Positions 23,734 through 33,341 of a DNA stretch of 42,812 nt are shown in pieces. How positions within the stretch are numbered: the stretch's first letter is position 1; each line of letters starts with the position of its first letter. The notes beneath the pieces were generated by a model. It saw only the letters and a program-made list of their open reading frames with translations, did not search any database and was not told the DNA's origin. Origin of the DNA: Pseudoalteromonas sp. EB27 (GTDB lineage: Bacteria; Pseudomonadota; Gammaproteobacteria; Enterobacterales; Alteromonadaceae); contig NZ_MTQD01000023.1 in NCBI RefSeq assembly GCF_001974875.1, forward strand, positions 1 to 42,812, given 5' to 3'. The translations under genes and the position numbers were made by a program.

Positions 23734-24036
23734 GATTGTTCCTATTTTTACTTTGAAAGTAAAATATACCCTACATTAGTTTGGTTACAAAATTGTTAAT
23801 TTAAAATGCAGTAAAAGGCAATAATTACTCTTTAAACTGTTTTTGAAGGTATTTTTATAAATTAATAACTAAATGGAATATCAAAGCAGATTCTATTCTT
23901 TTTTTATCTATGCATAGCCCGTTATCCTGCATACTTAGAAAACCTCAACAGATACACTCTGGATGAGGTAAAACTCATTTTTAACAATACACAAAGTGTG
24001 TTGTGTTTAATTTTCAGGGTTATGGGGAATCGATTC
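23734..24036. other. Divergent intergenic region before cysJ
   Basis: Carries the promoters of the nuclease gene and of cysJIH. In the cysJ leader ACCTCA (23942-23947) and TGAGGT (23964-23969) can pair. An imperfect GGAATA ... TATTCT pair lies at ~23875-23900; a CysB site would be expected here, but its consensus is too loose to call. Confidence 0.35.
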
Positions 24037-25851
24037 ATGTTGTTAGGTCAACTAAATGCTGCGGCAAGCCCGCTATCGCAAGATCAAGTACAAAAGCTGC
24101 AAGGTTTAGTGGCTGAGCTTAATCCAATTCAACAAGCATGGGTAAGTGGTTACTTAGCCGCTAATGCTAACTCAGCTGCATTAGGTGCTCCTACTGCTGG
24201 CGTACCGGCTGCAGGAGATGCTGCAGCGCTAACTATTTTATATGGTTCGCAAACGGGTAACGCAAAAGGCGTAGCAAGCAAAATGAAAGAGCAGGCTGAG
24301 TCGCGCGGCTTAGCGGTTAAATTGGTTAGCATGTCAGATTACAAACCAACAGCCCTGAAAAAAGAAAAGTTTTTAACCATCGTTGTATCTACTTACGGTG
24401 AAGGTGAGCCACCAGAAGACGCAGAAACACTCTATGAATTTTTAGCAACTAAAAAAGCACCAAAACTAGACGATGTAAAAATAGCCGTTATTGGTTTAGG
24501 TGATTCTAGCTATGAGTTTTTCTGCCAAACAGCAAAAGACTTTGAAGAGCGTTTAAATAAACTAGGTGCACAGACCATATATCAACGTGCTGATTTAGAT
24601 GTAGATTATGAAGAAGAAGCTGCAACATGGATTGCGGGCGCAATTGACGCATTCGAACCTGATTTAAAAGCGCAACAAGAGGCCGCTGGTGGTCAAGTTG
24701 TATCAATGCCATTTGGCGCACCAACTTCTGCAGCAAGCCAATATACAAAACAAAATCCATTTGAAGCAGAGCTATTAACTGTTCAAAAAATTACCGGTCG
24801 CGACTCAACTAAAGATGTACGCCATGTTGAAATTTCGCTTGAAGGTTCTGACATTACTTACACGCCAGGTGATTCATTAGGTGTGTACTTTTTAAATGAC
24901 GATGTATTAGTTGATGAAGTACTTACACTTACTCAAATAGATGCAACAAGCATTGTAAAAGTAGGTGATGAAGAGCTAAGCGTACGCGATGCACTTATTG
25001 AAAAACTAGAGCTGACTCAGTCATACCCTGGTTTTGTAGAAAAATATGCAACTGCTACGGGCACGCCAGAGCTACTTAAACTAGTTGAAGATAAAACTGC
25101 AATGCGCGCATACATTGAGCCTCGTCAAATATATGATGTGATTCGCCAAAATCCAGCAAAAATTGATGCGCAAACATTAGTAGATTGCCTACGTAAACTA
25201 CAAGCTCGTTTGTACTCAATTGCATCTAGCCAAGCTGAGGTTGAAGACGAAGTACACTTAACACTAGGTCTAGTGCAGTTTGATGCATTTGATAGCGAGC
25301 ATTTAGGTGGCTGTACTGGTTACTTAACTCGTCGTGCAGAAGAAGGTTGTAAAGTTAAAGTATTTAGCGAACACAACGACAATTTCCGCCTACCAACTAA
25401 CGATGATACACCGGTGATTATGGTTGGTCCTGGTACGGGTATAGCGCCGTTCCGTGCATTTTTACAAGAGCGTGATTCGCGTGAAGCACAAGGCAAAAAC
25501 TGGTTGTTCTTTGGTAACCCACATTTCACTCAAGACTTTTTATACCAAGTAGAAATACAGGGTTATTTAAAATCGGGTTTACTTAACAAAGTAGATGTAG
25601 CATTTAGCCGCGACCAAGCCGAAAAAGTATACGTACAAGACAAATTACGCAGTAACAGTAAAGACGTGTTTGAATGGTTAGAAGCTGGCGCTCACTTTTA
25701 TATTTGTGGCGATGCAAATCGTATGGCAAAAGATGTACACAACGCCTTGCTTGATATCGTTAAAGAAAACACAGGTAAGAGTAACGAAGACGCAGAGCAA
25801 TACTTAAAAGATTTGCGTAGCGCAAACCGCTATCAGAAAGACGTGTATTAA
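24037..25851 (+). CDS. cysJ: Sulfite reductase [NADPH] flavoprotein, alpha subunit
   Basis: Passes electrons from NADPH via FAD and FMN to CysI. The chosen start ATG 24037 (MLLGQLNAAASPLSQDQVQKL) has GGGGA 8 bases upstream; starts at 23998 (GTG) and 24022 are less well placed. FMN flavodoxin domain: ILYGSQTGNAKG, VSTYGEGEPPEDAETLYEF, GLGDSSYEFFCQTAKDFEERL. FAD/connecting domain: RHVEISLEGSDITYTPGDSLGVY and RLYSIASSQ. NADPH domain: MVGPGTGIAPFRAFLQER and YICGDANRMAKDV, ending RYQKDVY as in E. coli. 604 residues. First gene of cysJIH, 61 bases before cysI. Confidence 0.96.
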   Translation: MLLGQLNAAASPLSQDQVQKLQGLVAELNPIQQAWVSGYLAANANSAALGAPTAGVPAAGDAAALTILYGSQTGNAKGVASKMKEQAESRGLAVKLVSMSDYKPTALKKEKFLTIVVSTYGEGEPPEDAETLYEFLATKKAPKLDDVKIAVIGLGDSSYEFFCQTAKDFEERLNKLGAQTIYQRADLDVDYEEEAATWIAGAIDAFEPDLKAQQEAAGGQVVSMPFGAPTSAASQYTKQNPFEAELLTVQKITGRDSTKDVRHVEISLEGSDITYTPGDSLGVYFLNDDVLVDEVLTLTQIDATSIVKVGDEELSVRDALIEKLELTQSYPGFVEKYATATGTPELLKLVEDKTAMRAYIEPRQIYDVIRQNPAKIDAQTLVDCLRKLQARLYSIASSQAEVEDEVHLTLGLVQFDAFDSEHLGGCTGYLTRRAEEGCKVKVFSEHNDNFRLPTNDDTPVIMVGPGTGIAPFRAFLQERDSREAQGKNWLFFGNPHFTQDFLYQVEIQGYLKSGLLNKVDVAFSRDQAEKVYVQDKLRSNSKDVFEWLEAGAHFYICGDANRMAKDVHNALLDIVKENTGKSNEDAEQYLKDLRSANRYQKDVY

Positions 25852-25912
25852 TCACGTTTCTTATTTTATTTAACAGCTAACAGCCGTCACTGTAACAAAT
25901 TTAGGATTTAAA

Positions 25913-27610
25913 ATGAGCGAACAAGATAAAAACGTAAAACTTTCTGATAACGAACGTTTGAAAAGAGAAAGTAACTTTTTACGTGGCACCATAGAAAAAG
26001 ATTTAAAAGATGAAATTACTGGTGGTTTTACTGCTGACAACTTTCAGCTAATTCGTTTTCATGGCATGTACCAACAAGATGACCGCGATATACGTGGTGA
26101 GCGTGCTAAGCAAAAGCTAGAGCCGCTACATAATGTAATGTTACGTGCACGTATGCCTGGCGGTATTATTAAGCCAGAGCAGTGGCTAGCAATCGATAAG
26201 TTTGCAGATGACAAAACAAGCTACGGCAGTATTCGTTTAACAACGCGTCAAACGTTTCAGTTTCATGGTGTATTAAAGCCTAATATTAAAGGCATGCACC
26301 AAATGCTTGATAGCGTAGGTATAGACTCTATTGCTACAGCGGGTGACGTTAACCGTAATGTGCTTTGTACTACTAACCCAGTTGAGTCTGAGTTACATCA
26401 AGAAGCTTACGACTGGGCTGCAAAAATTTCTGAGCATTTATTACCAAAAACGAAAGCGTATGCCGAAATTTGGTTAAATGGCGAAAAAGCAGAAACCACA
26501 GAAGAGCCAATTTTAGGGTCTAATTACTTACCGCGTAAATTTAAAACAACGGTAACTATTCCACCTAACAACGAAGTTGATGTGCATGCGAATGACTTAA
26601 ACTTTGTGGCAATTGCTGATAACGGCAAGCTTGTTGGTTTTAACGTATTAGTGGGCGGTGGCCTTGCCATGACGCACGGTGATACCGCAACTTATCCGCG
26701 TAAGGCTGATGACTTTGGCTTTATTACGCTAGAAGATACCTTAAAAATTGCAGAGCATGTTGTATCTGTGCAGCGCGATTGGGGTAATCGTTCAAACCGT
26801 AAAAATGCAAAAACTAAATACACACTAGACCGTGTAGGTGTTGATGTATTTAAAGCAGAAGTAGAAAAACGCTCAGGCGTTACGTTTGCACCAAGCCGTC
26901 CGTTTGAGTTTACTCATCGAGGGGATCGCATTGGTTGGGTTGAAGGCATTGATGGTAAGCATCACTTAACGCTATTTATTCAAAGTGGTCGTATTTTAGA
27001 CTACCCAGGCAAACCGCTTAAAACAGGGTGTCGTAAAATCGCTGAAGTTCACCAAGGTGACATGCGTATGACGGCAAACCAAAACTTAATTATTGCTGGC
27101 GTACCTGCAGATCAAAAAGCCGTGATTGAAGAGATTGCACGTAGCCATGGCTTAATTGATGACAAAGATTCGCAGCAACGTAAAAACTCTATGGCGTGTG
27201 TTTCACTGCCAACGTGCCCACTTGCAATGGCCGAAGCAGAGCGTTACTTACCAAGCCTAGTTGAAAAAACTGAAGCATTACTTGCTAAGCACGGTATACC
27301 AGATGACAGCATTATTATGCGCGTTGTTGGTTGCCCGAACGGCTGTGGCCGCGCAATGCTAGCCGAAGCTGGTTTAGTGGGTAAAGGCCCAGGTAAGTAC
27401 AACGTTTACTTAGGTGGTAATTTAGAGGGGACACGTATTCCTAAATTGTACCTTGAGAACGTAGGCGAAGACGTTTACCTAGAAGCATTCGATAAGCTAA
27501 TTGGCCAATGGGCAAGCGAGCGCAATGATGGTGAGTGTTTTGGTGACTTTGTTATACGCAAAGGCATTGTTGCTGAAGTAAAAGTATCAGTAACCGATTT
27601 TCACGCTTAA
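25913..27610 (+). CDS. cysI: Sulfite reductase hemoprotein, beta subunit
   Basis: Reduces sulfite to sulfide by six electrons at a sirohaem coupled to a [4Fe-4S] cluster. The four cluster cysteines are at residues 429 and 435 (MACVSLPTCPLAMAEAERYLP) and 474 and 478 (VVGCPNGCGRAML), each exactly five positions before those of E. coli CysI. Sirohaem and sulfite-binding basic blocks are also visible: YGSIRLTTRQTFQFHG, NRNVLCTTNP and KTGCRKIAEVHQGDMRMTANQN. AGGA precedes the ATG. 565 residues. Followed by cysH after a short hairpin. Confidence 0.97.
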   Translation: MSEQDKNVKLSDNERLKRESNFLRGTIEKDLKDEITGGFTADNFQLIRFHGMYQQDDRDIRGERAKQKLEPLHNVMLRARMPGGIIKPEQWLAIDKFADDKTSYGSIRLTTRQTFQFHGVLKPNIKGMHQMLDSVGIDSIATAGDVNRNVLCTTNPVESELHQEAYDWAAKISEHLLPKTKAYAEIWLNGEKAETTEEPILGSNYLPRKFKTTVTIPPNNEVDVHANDLNFVAIADNGKLVGFNVLVGGGLAMTHGDTATYPRKADDFGFITLEDTLKIAEHVVSVQRDWGNRSNRKNAKTKYTLDRVGVDVFKAEVEKRSGVTFAPSRPFEFTHRGDRIGWVEGIDGKHHLTLFIQSGRILDYPGKPLKTGCRKIAEVHQGDMRMTANQNLIIAGVPADQKAVIEEIARSHGLIDDKDSQQRKNSMACVSLPTCPLAMAEAERYLPSLVEKTEALLAKHGIPDDSIIMRVVGCPNGCGRAMLAEAGLVGKGPGKYNVYLGGNLEGTRIPKLYLENVGEDVYLEAFDKLIGQWASERNDGECFGDFVIRKGIVAEVKVSVTDFHA

Positions 27611-27616
27611 TTAAAT

Positions 27617-27636
27617 ACCAGCGCTTTGGCGCTGGT
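27617..27636 (+). other. Intercistronic hairpin cysI-cysH
   Basis: ACCAGCGC, loop TTTG, GCGCTGGT: a perfect 8-bp stem, no T run. It ends 17 bases before the cysH ATG, partly next to its ribosome site. Confidence 0.7.
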
Positions 27637-27653
27637 GAGGTTTGGAATTTACC

Positions 27654-28394
27654 ATGAGTGAATTTAAAAACATTTTACAGCTAGATAAACAAAGCCAGAC
27701 GGCTATGTTAGCTGATGCTAATGGTTTACTAGCGAATATGAGCGCAGAACAGCGTGTTGCATGGGCGCTTGATAACTTGCCTAATACGGCTTTTTTATCA
27801 TCTAGCTTTGGTATTCAAGCGGCAGTAATGCTGCATTTAATGACCTCACAACGTCCAGATATTCCCGTTGTATTAACCGATACAGGTTACTTATTTCCAG
27901 AAACTTATCAGTTTATTGAGCAAATGAGTGAGCGTTTATCACTTAACTTAAAGGTGTATAGAGCGCCGCTTAGCCCAGCATGGCAAGAGGCTAAATTTGG
28001 TAAACTATGGGAGCAAGGCGAAGGCGGCATTAAGCAATATAATCAGCTTAATAAAGTAGAGCCGATGACCCGTGCGTTAAAAGAAATAGAAGCAGGCACG
28101 TGGTTTAGTGGTCTGCGCCGCGATCAATCATCTACACGTGCTGATAAACAGTTTGTAGAAATTAGCCGTGGTACCGTTAAAGTGTACCCAATTATTGAAT
28201 GGTCTAACCGCGACGTGTATCAGTATCTTACTAAGCACGATTTACCTTACCACCCATTATGGGAGCAAGGTTATGTGTCGATGGGTGACGTACATACAAC
28301 ACGTAAGTTAGAACCAGGAATGACTGAGGAAGAAACCCGCTTTTTTGGTTTAAACCGAGAATGTGGACTACACATGGATGGTGACGGTATTTAA
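27654..28394 (+). CDS. cysH: Phosphoadenylyl-sulfate (PAPS) reductase
   Basis: Reduces PAPS to sulfite with thioredoxin, supplying the substrate of CysJI. Start ATG 27654 with GGA 7 bases before it; the longer frame begins at a TTG four codons earlier. Nucleotide-binding LSSSFGIQAAVMLHLM and TDTGYLFPETYQFI, WFSGLRRDQSSTR, and the catalytic Cys237 in the C-terminal ECGLHMDGDGI. Extra cysteine pairs for an iron-sulfur cluster, as in APS reductases, are absent, so this is the PAPS type. 246 residues (E. coli 244). Confidence 0.96.
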   Translation: MSEFKNILQLDKQSQTAMLADANGLLANMSAEQRVAWALDNLPNTAFLSSSFGIQAAVMLHLMTSQRPDIPVVLTDTGYLFPETYQFIEQMSERLSLNLKVYRAPLSPAWQEAKFGKLWEQGEGGIKQYNQLNKVEPMTRALKEIEAGTWFSGLRRDQSSTRADKQFVEISRGTVKVYPIIEWSNRDVYQYLTKHDLPYHPLWEQGYVSMGDVHTTRKLEPGMTEEETRFFGLNRECGLHMDGDGI

Positions 28395-28423
28395 CGCCAC
28401 TACGGTGTAGTTAAATTGCAAAT

Positions 28424-28450
28424 AAAAACGCAGCTTCGGCTGCGTTTTTA
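28424..28450 (+). terminator. Terminator of cysJIH
   Basis: AAAAACGCAGC, UUCG-type tetraloop (TTCG), GCTGCGTTTTT: perfect 11-bp stem. Confidence 0.93.
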
Positions 28451-28536
28451 TTTTTTATTAGGGTACAAAAAATTGCCTAATTAAGTATTTTTTATTAGAC
28501 TCAAGGCATTAAAGGATTAATTAAAGCAGGAACGCT

Positions 28537-29085
28537 ATGAAATACTTTACCTACTTAGCTATATCAATCATGGCTATTGCAGTCATCTCTTTGTTTTATT
28601 TAAAAAAGCCCGATGGTCAAACATGGCTTTCTGCATCATCAATTAGCAGTGAATCTCAGCAAATTAAAGAAAAAATGGTCGTGCTATCTAGCAATACTTT
28701 GGACCAAGCAGTGCAGGGCGTTAAGCAAGCTGGCGATAAAATTGCGAGCAGTATTTCTGATGAACCAATGCCTGAAAGTACCACCTCAAGCAGCAAAATT
28801 TTTAAGTGGCAAGATGAAACAGGTCAATGGCACTTTTCTGATACACCTAACCCGCATGCAAAAAGTATTGAAGTAAAACTCGATCCTAAAGACATTACTG
28901 TTATTGCTGCAGAAGACACGTCTATTTTAAATACCTCTCCAAGTACAAATACAATGTCGGCTGCACCAGAGGGGAACAGTATTTTGAACCCAGACTCTGT
29001 TAAAAAGCTATTTAATGACGCCGAAAATGTAAAAGACAAACTAGAAAAACGTAATAAAGAAATTAATAATTTAAGTGCACTTTAA
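28537..29085 (+). CDS. DUF4124 protein with N-terminal membrane anchor
   Basis: A 182-residue protein of unknown function. Residues ~4-23 are a membrane anchor (YLAISIMAIAVISLFYL). After a Ser/Gln-rich stretch comes a DUF4124 module at ~88-115 (KIFKWQDETGQWHFSDTPNP), which in other proteins is found in the envelope. The C terminus is helical and charged (NVKDKLEKRNKEINN). AGGA lies 6 bases before the ATG. It abuts the convergent gene at 29086 stop to stop. A second DUF4124 protein lies at 37657. Confidence 0.75.
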   Translation: MKYFTYLAISIMAIAVISLFYLKKPDGQTWLSASSISSESQQIKEKMVVLSSNTLDQAVQGVKQAGDKIASSISDEPMPESTTSSSKIFKWQDETGQWHFSDTPNPHAKSIEVKLDPKDITVIAAEDTSILNTSPSTNTMSAAPEGNSILNPDSVKKLFNDAENVKDKLEKRNKEINNLSAL

Positions 29086-29340
29086 TTATTTAGAGTGCGT
29101 GCTTTTATGGTTTTTTAAATAACGTTTTTCGGCTTCCATTAGCAGTATGGTTAAATATATTTTAGTAGGAAGTGACAATAGCACGCCTACAGCAATGCAT
29201 GCCGCCGCTAAAATTATTCCTTTAATACCATGATTAACAGTGAAATAACTCGACACAATTAAAGTGTGGCCAGTAACAATAAGGCACAACCCAAGCACTA
29301 TTGATGTTTTAAGTAGCCTAACTATCATTGTTTGCGACAT
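29086..29340 (-). CDS. Small two-helix membrane protein, unknown
   Basis: 84 residues with two hydrophobic helices (~11-31 and ~39-68) and a basic C terminus (EKRYLKNHKSTHSK). GAGG lies 5 bases before the ATG. No family recognised. Its stop is directly next to the stop of the convergent DUF4124 gene. Confidence 0.65.
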   Translation of the reverse strand: MSQTMIVRLLKTSIVLGLCLIVTGHTLIVSSYFTVNHGIKGIILAAACIAVGVLLSLPTKIYLTILLMEAEKRYLKNHKSTHSK

Positions 29341-29420
29341 AGTTACCTCACTAAGAGTTACCTTAGTGTAGGCATGCTTTAAATGCTTAGCATTGATTTA
29401 AGACAACAAACAGCACACAT

Positions 29421-29456
29421 AAAAAAGCCCAGCTTATTACTAAACTGGGCTTTTAA
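29421..29456 (-). terminator. Terminator of acnA
   Basis: AAAAGCCCAG (29423-29432) and CTGGGCTTTT (29445-29454), with six A on the left giving a T run on the minus strand, right after the aconitase stop. Confidence 0.88.
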
Positions 29457-29477
29457 ATGTATTAACTACTGTCTTTG

Positions 29478-32222
29478 TTAGTCGAGCATATTACGCAGTA
29501 CATATTGTAAAATACCGCCGTGTTTGTAGTAATCCCACTCTTTAGGGGTATCAATACGTACATCTGCACTTAAGGTGACTTTTTTACCTTCGGCATTTGT
29601 AGCAATAACGGTTACTTCATCGGTTTTATCGTACAGGCCATCAATATCAAATTGTTCTTGCCCTGTTAACCCATGTGACTCGTAGCTTTCACCTTCTTTA
29701 AATTGCAGCGGTAATACACCCATACCGATTAAGTTAGAGCGATGAATTCGCTCGTAGCTTTGTGCTACAACCGCTTTAACGCCTAGTAAAAGTGAGCCTT
29801 TGGCCGCCCAGTCACGAGATGAACCTGTACCGTATTCTTTACCCGCTAAAATAATGAGAGGCGTATTATTTTTTTGGTACTCCATAGCTGCATCGTAAAT
29901 GCTTGCTAAATCGTTTTCTGGTTGTGTACGTGTTACACCGCCCTCAGTTCCCGGGGCAAGTAAGTTTTTAAGACGCACATTAGCAAACGTGCCGCGCATC
30001 ATTACTTCGTGATTACCACGGCGTGAGCCATACGAGTTAAATTGCGACTTTTCTACACCTTTCTCTTGCAAGTACAAACCTGCTGGCGCTTCTGCTTTAA
30101 TAGCACCTGCTGGAGAAATATGGTCAGTTGTTACTGAATCCCCAAGCTTAGCTAAACAACGTGCGCCCTCAATCGTTGGAATACCCGGAGGCTCTACTTT
30201 CATACCATCAAAAAATGGTGCTTTTTTAATGTAGGTAGATGCGTCATCCCAATCATAAAGTTCGCCATCAGGTATTTGAATTTGCTGCCAGCGGCTATCG
30301 CCTTCGTAAACGTTAGCGTAGCTTTTTTCAAACATTTCTTTAGTTACTGTTTCTTTAACTAGGTCGCTCACTTCTTTAACGCTTGGCCAGATGTTTTTAA
30401 GGTAAATATCGTTACCATTAGCATCTTGCGCAAGGGGTTCGTTGTATACGTCAATGTCGGTTCTGCCTGCAATGGCATAGGCTACAACAAGTGGAGGTGA
30501 GGCTAAAAAGTTCATTTTCACATCTTGGTGAATACGACCTTCAAAGTTACGGTTACCCGATAAAATAGAGCTAACCACTAATTTATGCTTTTGAATCGCA
30601 TCTGATATTTCAGTCGCTAGTGGACCTGAGTTGCCAATACACGTAGTACAGCCATAGCCTACCAAGTTAAATCCTAGGCTTTCTAGGTCGTCCATCAAGC
30701 CTGCTTTTTCTAGGTAGTCGGTAACTACTTTAGAGCCTGGTGCAAGGGATGTTTTAACCCAAGGTTTTACATTAATGCCTAATTGCTTCGCTTTTTTAGC
30801 GACTAAGCCTGCGGCTAAAATAACACTTGGATTAGAGGTATTGGTACAGCTGGTAATTGCGGCAATAACACACGCGCCATCATTTAGCTCAAACTCTTGG
30901 CCTTTAAATTTAACTTTAGCGGCACCCATAAACTGTGCTTCGTCTACTGGCTCATCTGGATTTGTTGTTGGGCCTTCACTTTCAATACGAGCTTGCTCTT
31001 CATCGCTTTTATCGCGACGAGCCATACGCTCATCTTGAAAGCCTTTTAAATGCTCGCCAATTACTTCACCCGCTTTATTTAGGGCAATTCTATCTTGTGG
31101 ACGTTTAGGGCCTGCAAGGCTTGGTACAACATCGTCTAATTTAAGTTCGAGTGTATCGGTGTAGCTCGCTTCGTCGCCATCGTTACGCCATAAACCTTGG
31201 TGTTTAGCATAATCTTCAATTACCTTTAGGTGTTTTTCGTCGCGGTTTGTTAAGCGAAGGTAGTTAATGGTTTCATCATCAATCGGGAAAATACCACACG
31301 TAGCGCCGTATTCTGGTGCCATATTCGCTATGGTTGCTCTATCGGCAAGTGGTAGGTCGGCAAGGCCGTCACCATAAAACTCTACAAATTTACCCACTAC
31401 ACCATGGTTACGCAGTATTTCGGTTACTGTTAGTACTAAATCGGTTGCGGTTGTACCTTCAGGTAATCTGCCGCTAAGCTTCATACCGACTACTTGTGGA
31501 ATCAATAAACTAATTGGCTGACCAAGCATAGCCGCTTCGGCTTCAATGCCGCCTACGCCCCAACCAAGTACACCTAAGCCATTAATCATGGTTGTATGAG
31601 AGTCAGTACCTACGAGGGTGTCTGGGTAAGCGAATTTTTTGCCATCGCGCTCTTCATTAAAAACAACACGGGCTAAATACTCTAAATTCACTTGGTGAAC
31701 AATACCGGTTGCTGGTGGCACTACTTTTAAATTATCAAAAGCGGTTTGTCCCCAGCGTAAAAATTCGTAACGTTCTTTATTTCGGTCATATTCAAGCTTG
31801 GCATTTAAATCAAATGCACCATCATTACCATAACCATCTACTTGTACCGAATGGTCAATAACAAGTTCAGCTGGCGATAACGGATTTATTTTTGCAGGAT
31901 CGCCACCTAGTTTTTCCATTGCGTCACGCATCGCGGCTAAATCAACAATAGCGGGTACACCGGTGAAATCTTGCATAACTACGCGAGCTGGAGTAAAGGC
32001 AACTTCAGATGCAGGTTTTGCTTGAGGATCCCAATTAAGGAGGGCTTGAATGTCTTGTTCTTTAATATTTGCGCCGTCTTCGTTACGAAGAAGGTTTTCA
32101 AGTAATACTTTTAAGGAGAAGGGCAATCGTTTCGCTTTGTCGCCAAGTCCTTTTAGAGAATGAATATGATATTGCTCACCGTTTATTGTGAGCTGATGTT
32201 GGGTATCGAAACTATTATTCAT
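29478..32222 (-). CDS. acnA: Aconitate hydratase A
   Basis: Isomerises citrate to isocitrate in the TCA cycle with a [4Fe-4S] cluster; AcnA/IRP1-type, usually the stress-resistant form. 914 residues (E. coli AcnA 891). Cluster ligands are Cys459 (AITSCTNTSNPSV) and Cys525/Cys528 (GYGCTTCIGNSG). Other blocks: PARVVMQDFTGVPAIVDLAAMRDA, LVGTDSHTTMINGLGVLGWGVGGIEAEA, SGNRNFEGRIHQ, KEYGTGSSRDWAAKG and the swivel-domain RSNLIGMGVLPLQF. A charged insertion of ~25 residues (RIESEGPTTNPDEPVDEAQF) before the cluster region accounts for the extra length. AGGGG precedes the ATG. Monocistronic. Not PrpD-linked AcnD, as no prp genes are near. Confidence 0.94.
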   Translation of the reverse strand: MNNSFDTQHQLTINGEQYHIHSLKGLGDKAKRLPFSLKVLLENLLRNEDGANIKEQDIQALLNWDPQAKPASEVAFTPARVVMQDFTGVPAIVDLAAMRDAMEKLGGDPAKINPLSPAELVIDHSVQVDGYGNDGAFDLNAKLEYDRNKERYEFLRWGQTAFDNLKVVPPATGIVHQVNLEYLARVVFNEERDGKKFAYPDTLVGTDSHTTMINGLGVLGWGVGGIEAEAAMLGQPISLLIPQVVGMKLSGRLPEGTTATDLVLTVTEILRNHGVVGKFVEFYGDGLADLPLADRATIANMAPEYGATCGIFPIDDETINYLRLTNRDEKHLKVIEDYAKHQGLWRNDGDEASYTDTLELKLDDVVPSLAGPKRPQDRIALNKAGEVIGEHLKGFQDERMARRDKSDEEQARIESEGPTTNPDEPVDEAQFMGAAKVKFKGQEFELNDGACVIAAITSCTNTSNPSVILAAGLVAKKAKQLGINVKPWVKTSLAPGSKVVTDYLEKAGLMDDLESLGFNLVGYGCTTCIGNSGPLATEISDAIQKHKLVVSSILSGNRNFEGRIHQDVKMNFLASPPLVVAYAIAGRTDIDVYNEPLAQDANGNDIYLKNIWPSVKEVSDLVKETVTKEMFEKSYANVYEGDSRWQQIQIPDGELYDWDDASTYIKKAPFFDGMKVEPPGIPTIEGARCLAKLGDSVTTDHISPAGAIKAEAPAGLYLQEKGVEKSQFNSYGSRRGNHEVMMRGTFANVRLKNLLAPGTEGGVTRTQPENDLASIYDAAMEYQKNNTPLIILAGKEYGTGSSRDWAAKGSLLLGVKAVVAQSYERIHRSNLIGMGVLPLQFKEGESYESHGLTGQEQFDIDGLYDKTDEVTVIATNAEGKKVTLSADVRIDTPKEWDYYKHGGILQYVLRNMLD

Positions 32223-32397
32223 TATTTGCCCCTTTATGAATTATAAAAATATTTTGAAGAGTGACCTCTGTAGTACTTGAGTTGCAAAGTGCATACCAAT
32301 GTAAAAAGCCGTCTTTAGAGAACGAATTTTATACAATTATTATACTAGAGATGATGCTGAAAAATTTAATTTCAAGAGATGATTTGAAAGACGAGGT

Positions 32398-32421
32398 AAG
32401 GTCAAAAGTTATTTTGACCTT
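32398..32421. terminator. Inverted repeat after the 4-helix membrane protein gene
   Basis: AAGGTCAAAA, loop GTTA, TTTTGACCTT: 10-bp stem just beyond the stop at 32428. The T run after it is on the plus side, so termination of the minus-strand gene is uncertain. Confidence 0.5.
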
Positions 32422-32427
32422 TATTAA

Positions 32428-32856
32428 TTACTGTAACCAGCCTTGTTGCTTAGCTTTAATACTTAAATAAAGTAGAGCAATGGCAATTATGATTACAAAA
32501 ACAGGCATAAATACAGCACTTGCGCCAAGCAGCTCAATACTGTTTATAACTACAAAGTTATAGTACTGCTGTAGTAAAATAGCACCGAGCGACAGTGCAA
32601 AAGTAGGTATTGCAAGAGAGTTTTTAGTAAGTAGAAACAGACAACCCAAAGTGCTTCCAAATACAGCTATAGCAAAGGCAATAGTTGACCAAATAGGAAC
32701 GTTAGAGTAGGCAGCTTGTTGATCTAGCGGTAGTTTACCTATCATTTCGGGTGTCATCATCATGTGCATTGCAAATGCAATAACGCCAAGTAAGTTCCAT
32801 ACAAGTGCCGCCCATACAGCGGGTTTAAACCAGGTGGCTGGTGTGTTTTGTGACAT
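32428..32856 (-). CDS. Small four-helix membrane protein
   Basis: 142 residues with four hydrophobic helices (~13-31, ~55-76, ~81-100 and ~112-133). MMTPEMIGKLPLDQQAAYSNVPIW, the first loop, is the most distinctive part and recurs in marine gammaproteobacterial homologues I have seen annotated only loosely. No transport motif is visible, so no function is assigned. AAGG precedes the ATG. The S4-protein gene lies upstream on the same strand, with a terminator between them. Confidence 0.7.
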   Translation of the reverse strand: MSQNTPATWFKPAVWAALVWNLLGVIAFAMHMMMTPEMIGKLPLDQQAAYSNVPIWSTIAFAIAVFGSTLGCLFLLTKNSLAIPTFALSLGAILLQQYYNFVVINSIELLGASAVFMPVFVIIIAIALLYLSIKAKQQGWLQ

Positions 32857-32901
32857 ATTATTACCTTGTTTTTATTATTATTAGATAGGTAATTAAAGAG
32901 C

Positions 32902-32932
32902 AAAAAGGCCAACTATACAAGGTGGCCTTTTT
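32902..32932 (-). terminator. Terminator of the S4-domain gene
   Basis: AAAAAGGCCA and TGGCCTTTTT, 10-bp stem, 11-base loop, A run on the left (T run on the minus strand). Confidence 0.85.
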
Positions 32933-32957
32933 ATATAAAAAGAGGTTTTTTAAATAC

Positions 32958-33341
32958 TTAACCAAATGAAATAGGACGACGACCTGTTTTATCGTCAACT
33001 TTAGGCTTTTTAGTGCGCTTGCGCTTAGCTTTAGCTGGCTGATTTATTGGTTGTGGTGCAGCTTGCTTTGATTCTGCTTGAGGTTGTGCCGCAGGTTTTT
33101 CTGCAGGAACTGCATCTTCACTTAACGCAAGTTGAAAAAACTCACCATCGAATTCTAGTACATCGCCACTGTATAATTTTTTCCGCTTTATTGTACAAAT
33201 TTCATGGTTAACACCCACATAGCCTTCAGTGATTAGGTTTTTAGCTTGGCCGCCACCTTCAACTAAGTTTAATACTTTTAATAATTTACAAAGCTCAATC
33301 GGCTCTTCTTCTAACTCTATTTCTATATATTCTTCGTTCAT
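32958..33341 (-). CDS. S4-domain RNA-binding protein (YbcJ-like) with basic tail
   Basis: The first ~75 residues form an S4 RNA-binding domain like YbcJ: PIELCKLLKVLNLVEGGGQAK, LITEGYVGVNHEICTIKRKKL and GDVLEFDGE. YbcJ proteins are about 70 residues; here an Ala/Gln/Pro-rich linker and a strongly basic tail (KAKRKRTKKPKVDDKTGRRPI) extend it to 127, which should strengthen RNA binding. Role probably at the ribosome, not proven. GAGAG precedes the ATG. Confidence 0.85.
   Translation of the reverse strand: MNEEYIEIELEEEPIELCKLLKVLNLVEGGGQAKNLITEGYVGVNHEICTIKRKKLYSGDVLEFDGEFFQLALSEDAVPAEKPAAQPQAESKQAAPQPINQPAKAKRKRTKKPKVDDKTGRRPISFG

Noticed and set aside
23870..24036. CysB-binding site for cysJIH
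   Set aside because: Expected from biology, but the CysB consensus is too degenerate to identify by eye; only weak inverted repeats are seen.
32261..32470. Plus-strand open frame of 69 codons upstream of acnA
   Set aside because: No ribosome site, runs through a perfect hairpin and overlaps the end of the minus-strand membrane protein gene; likely chance.
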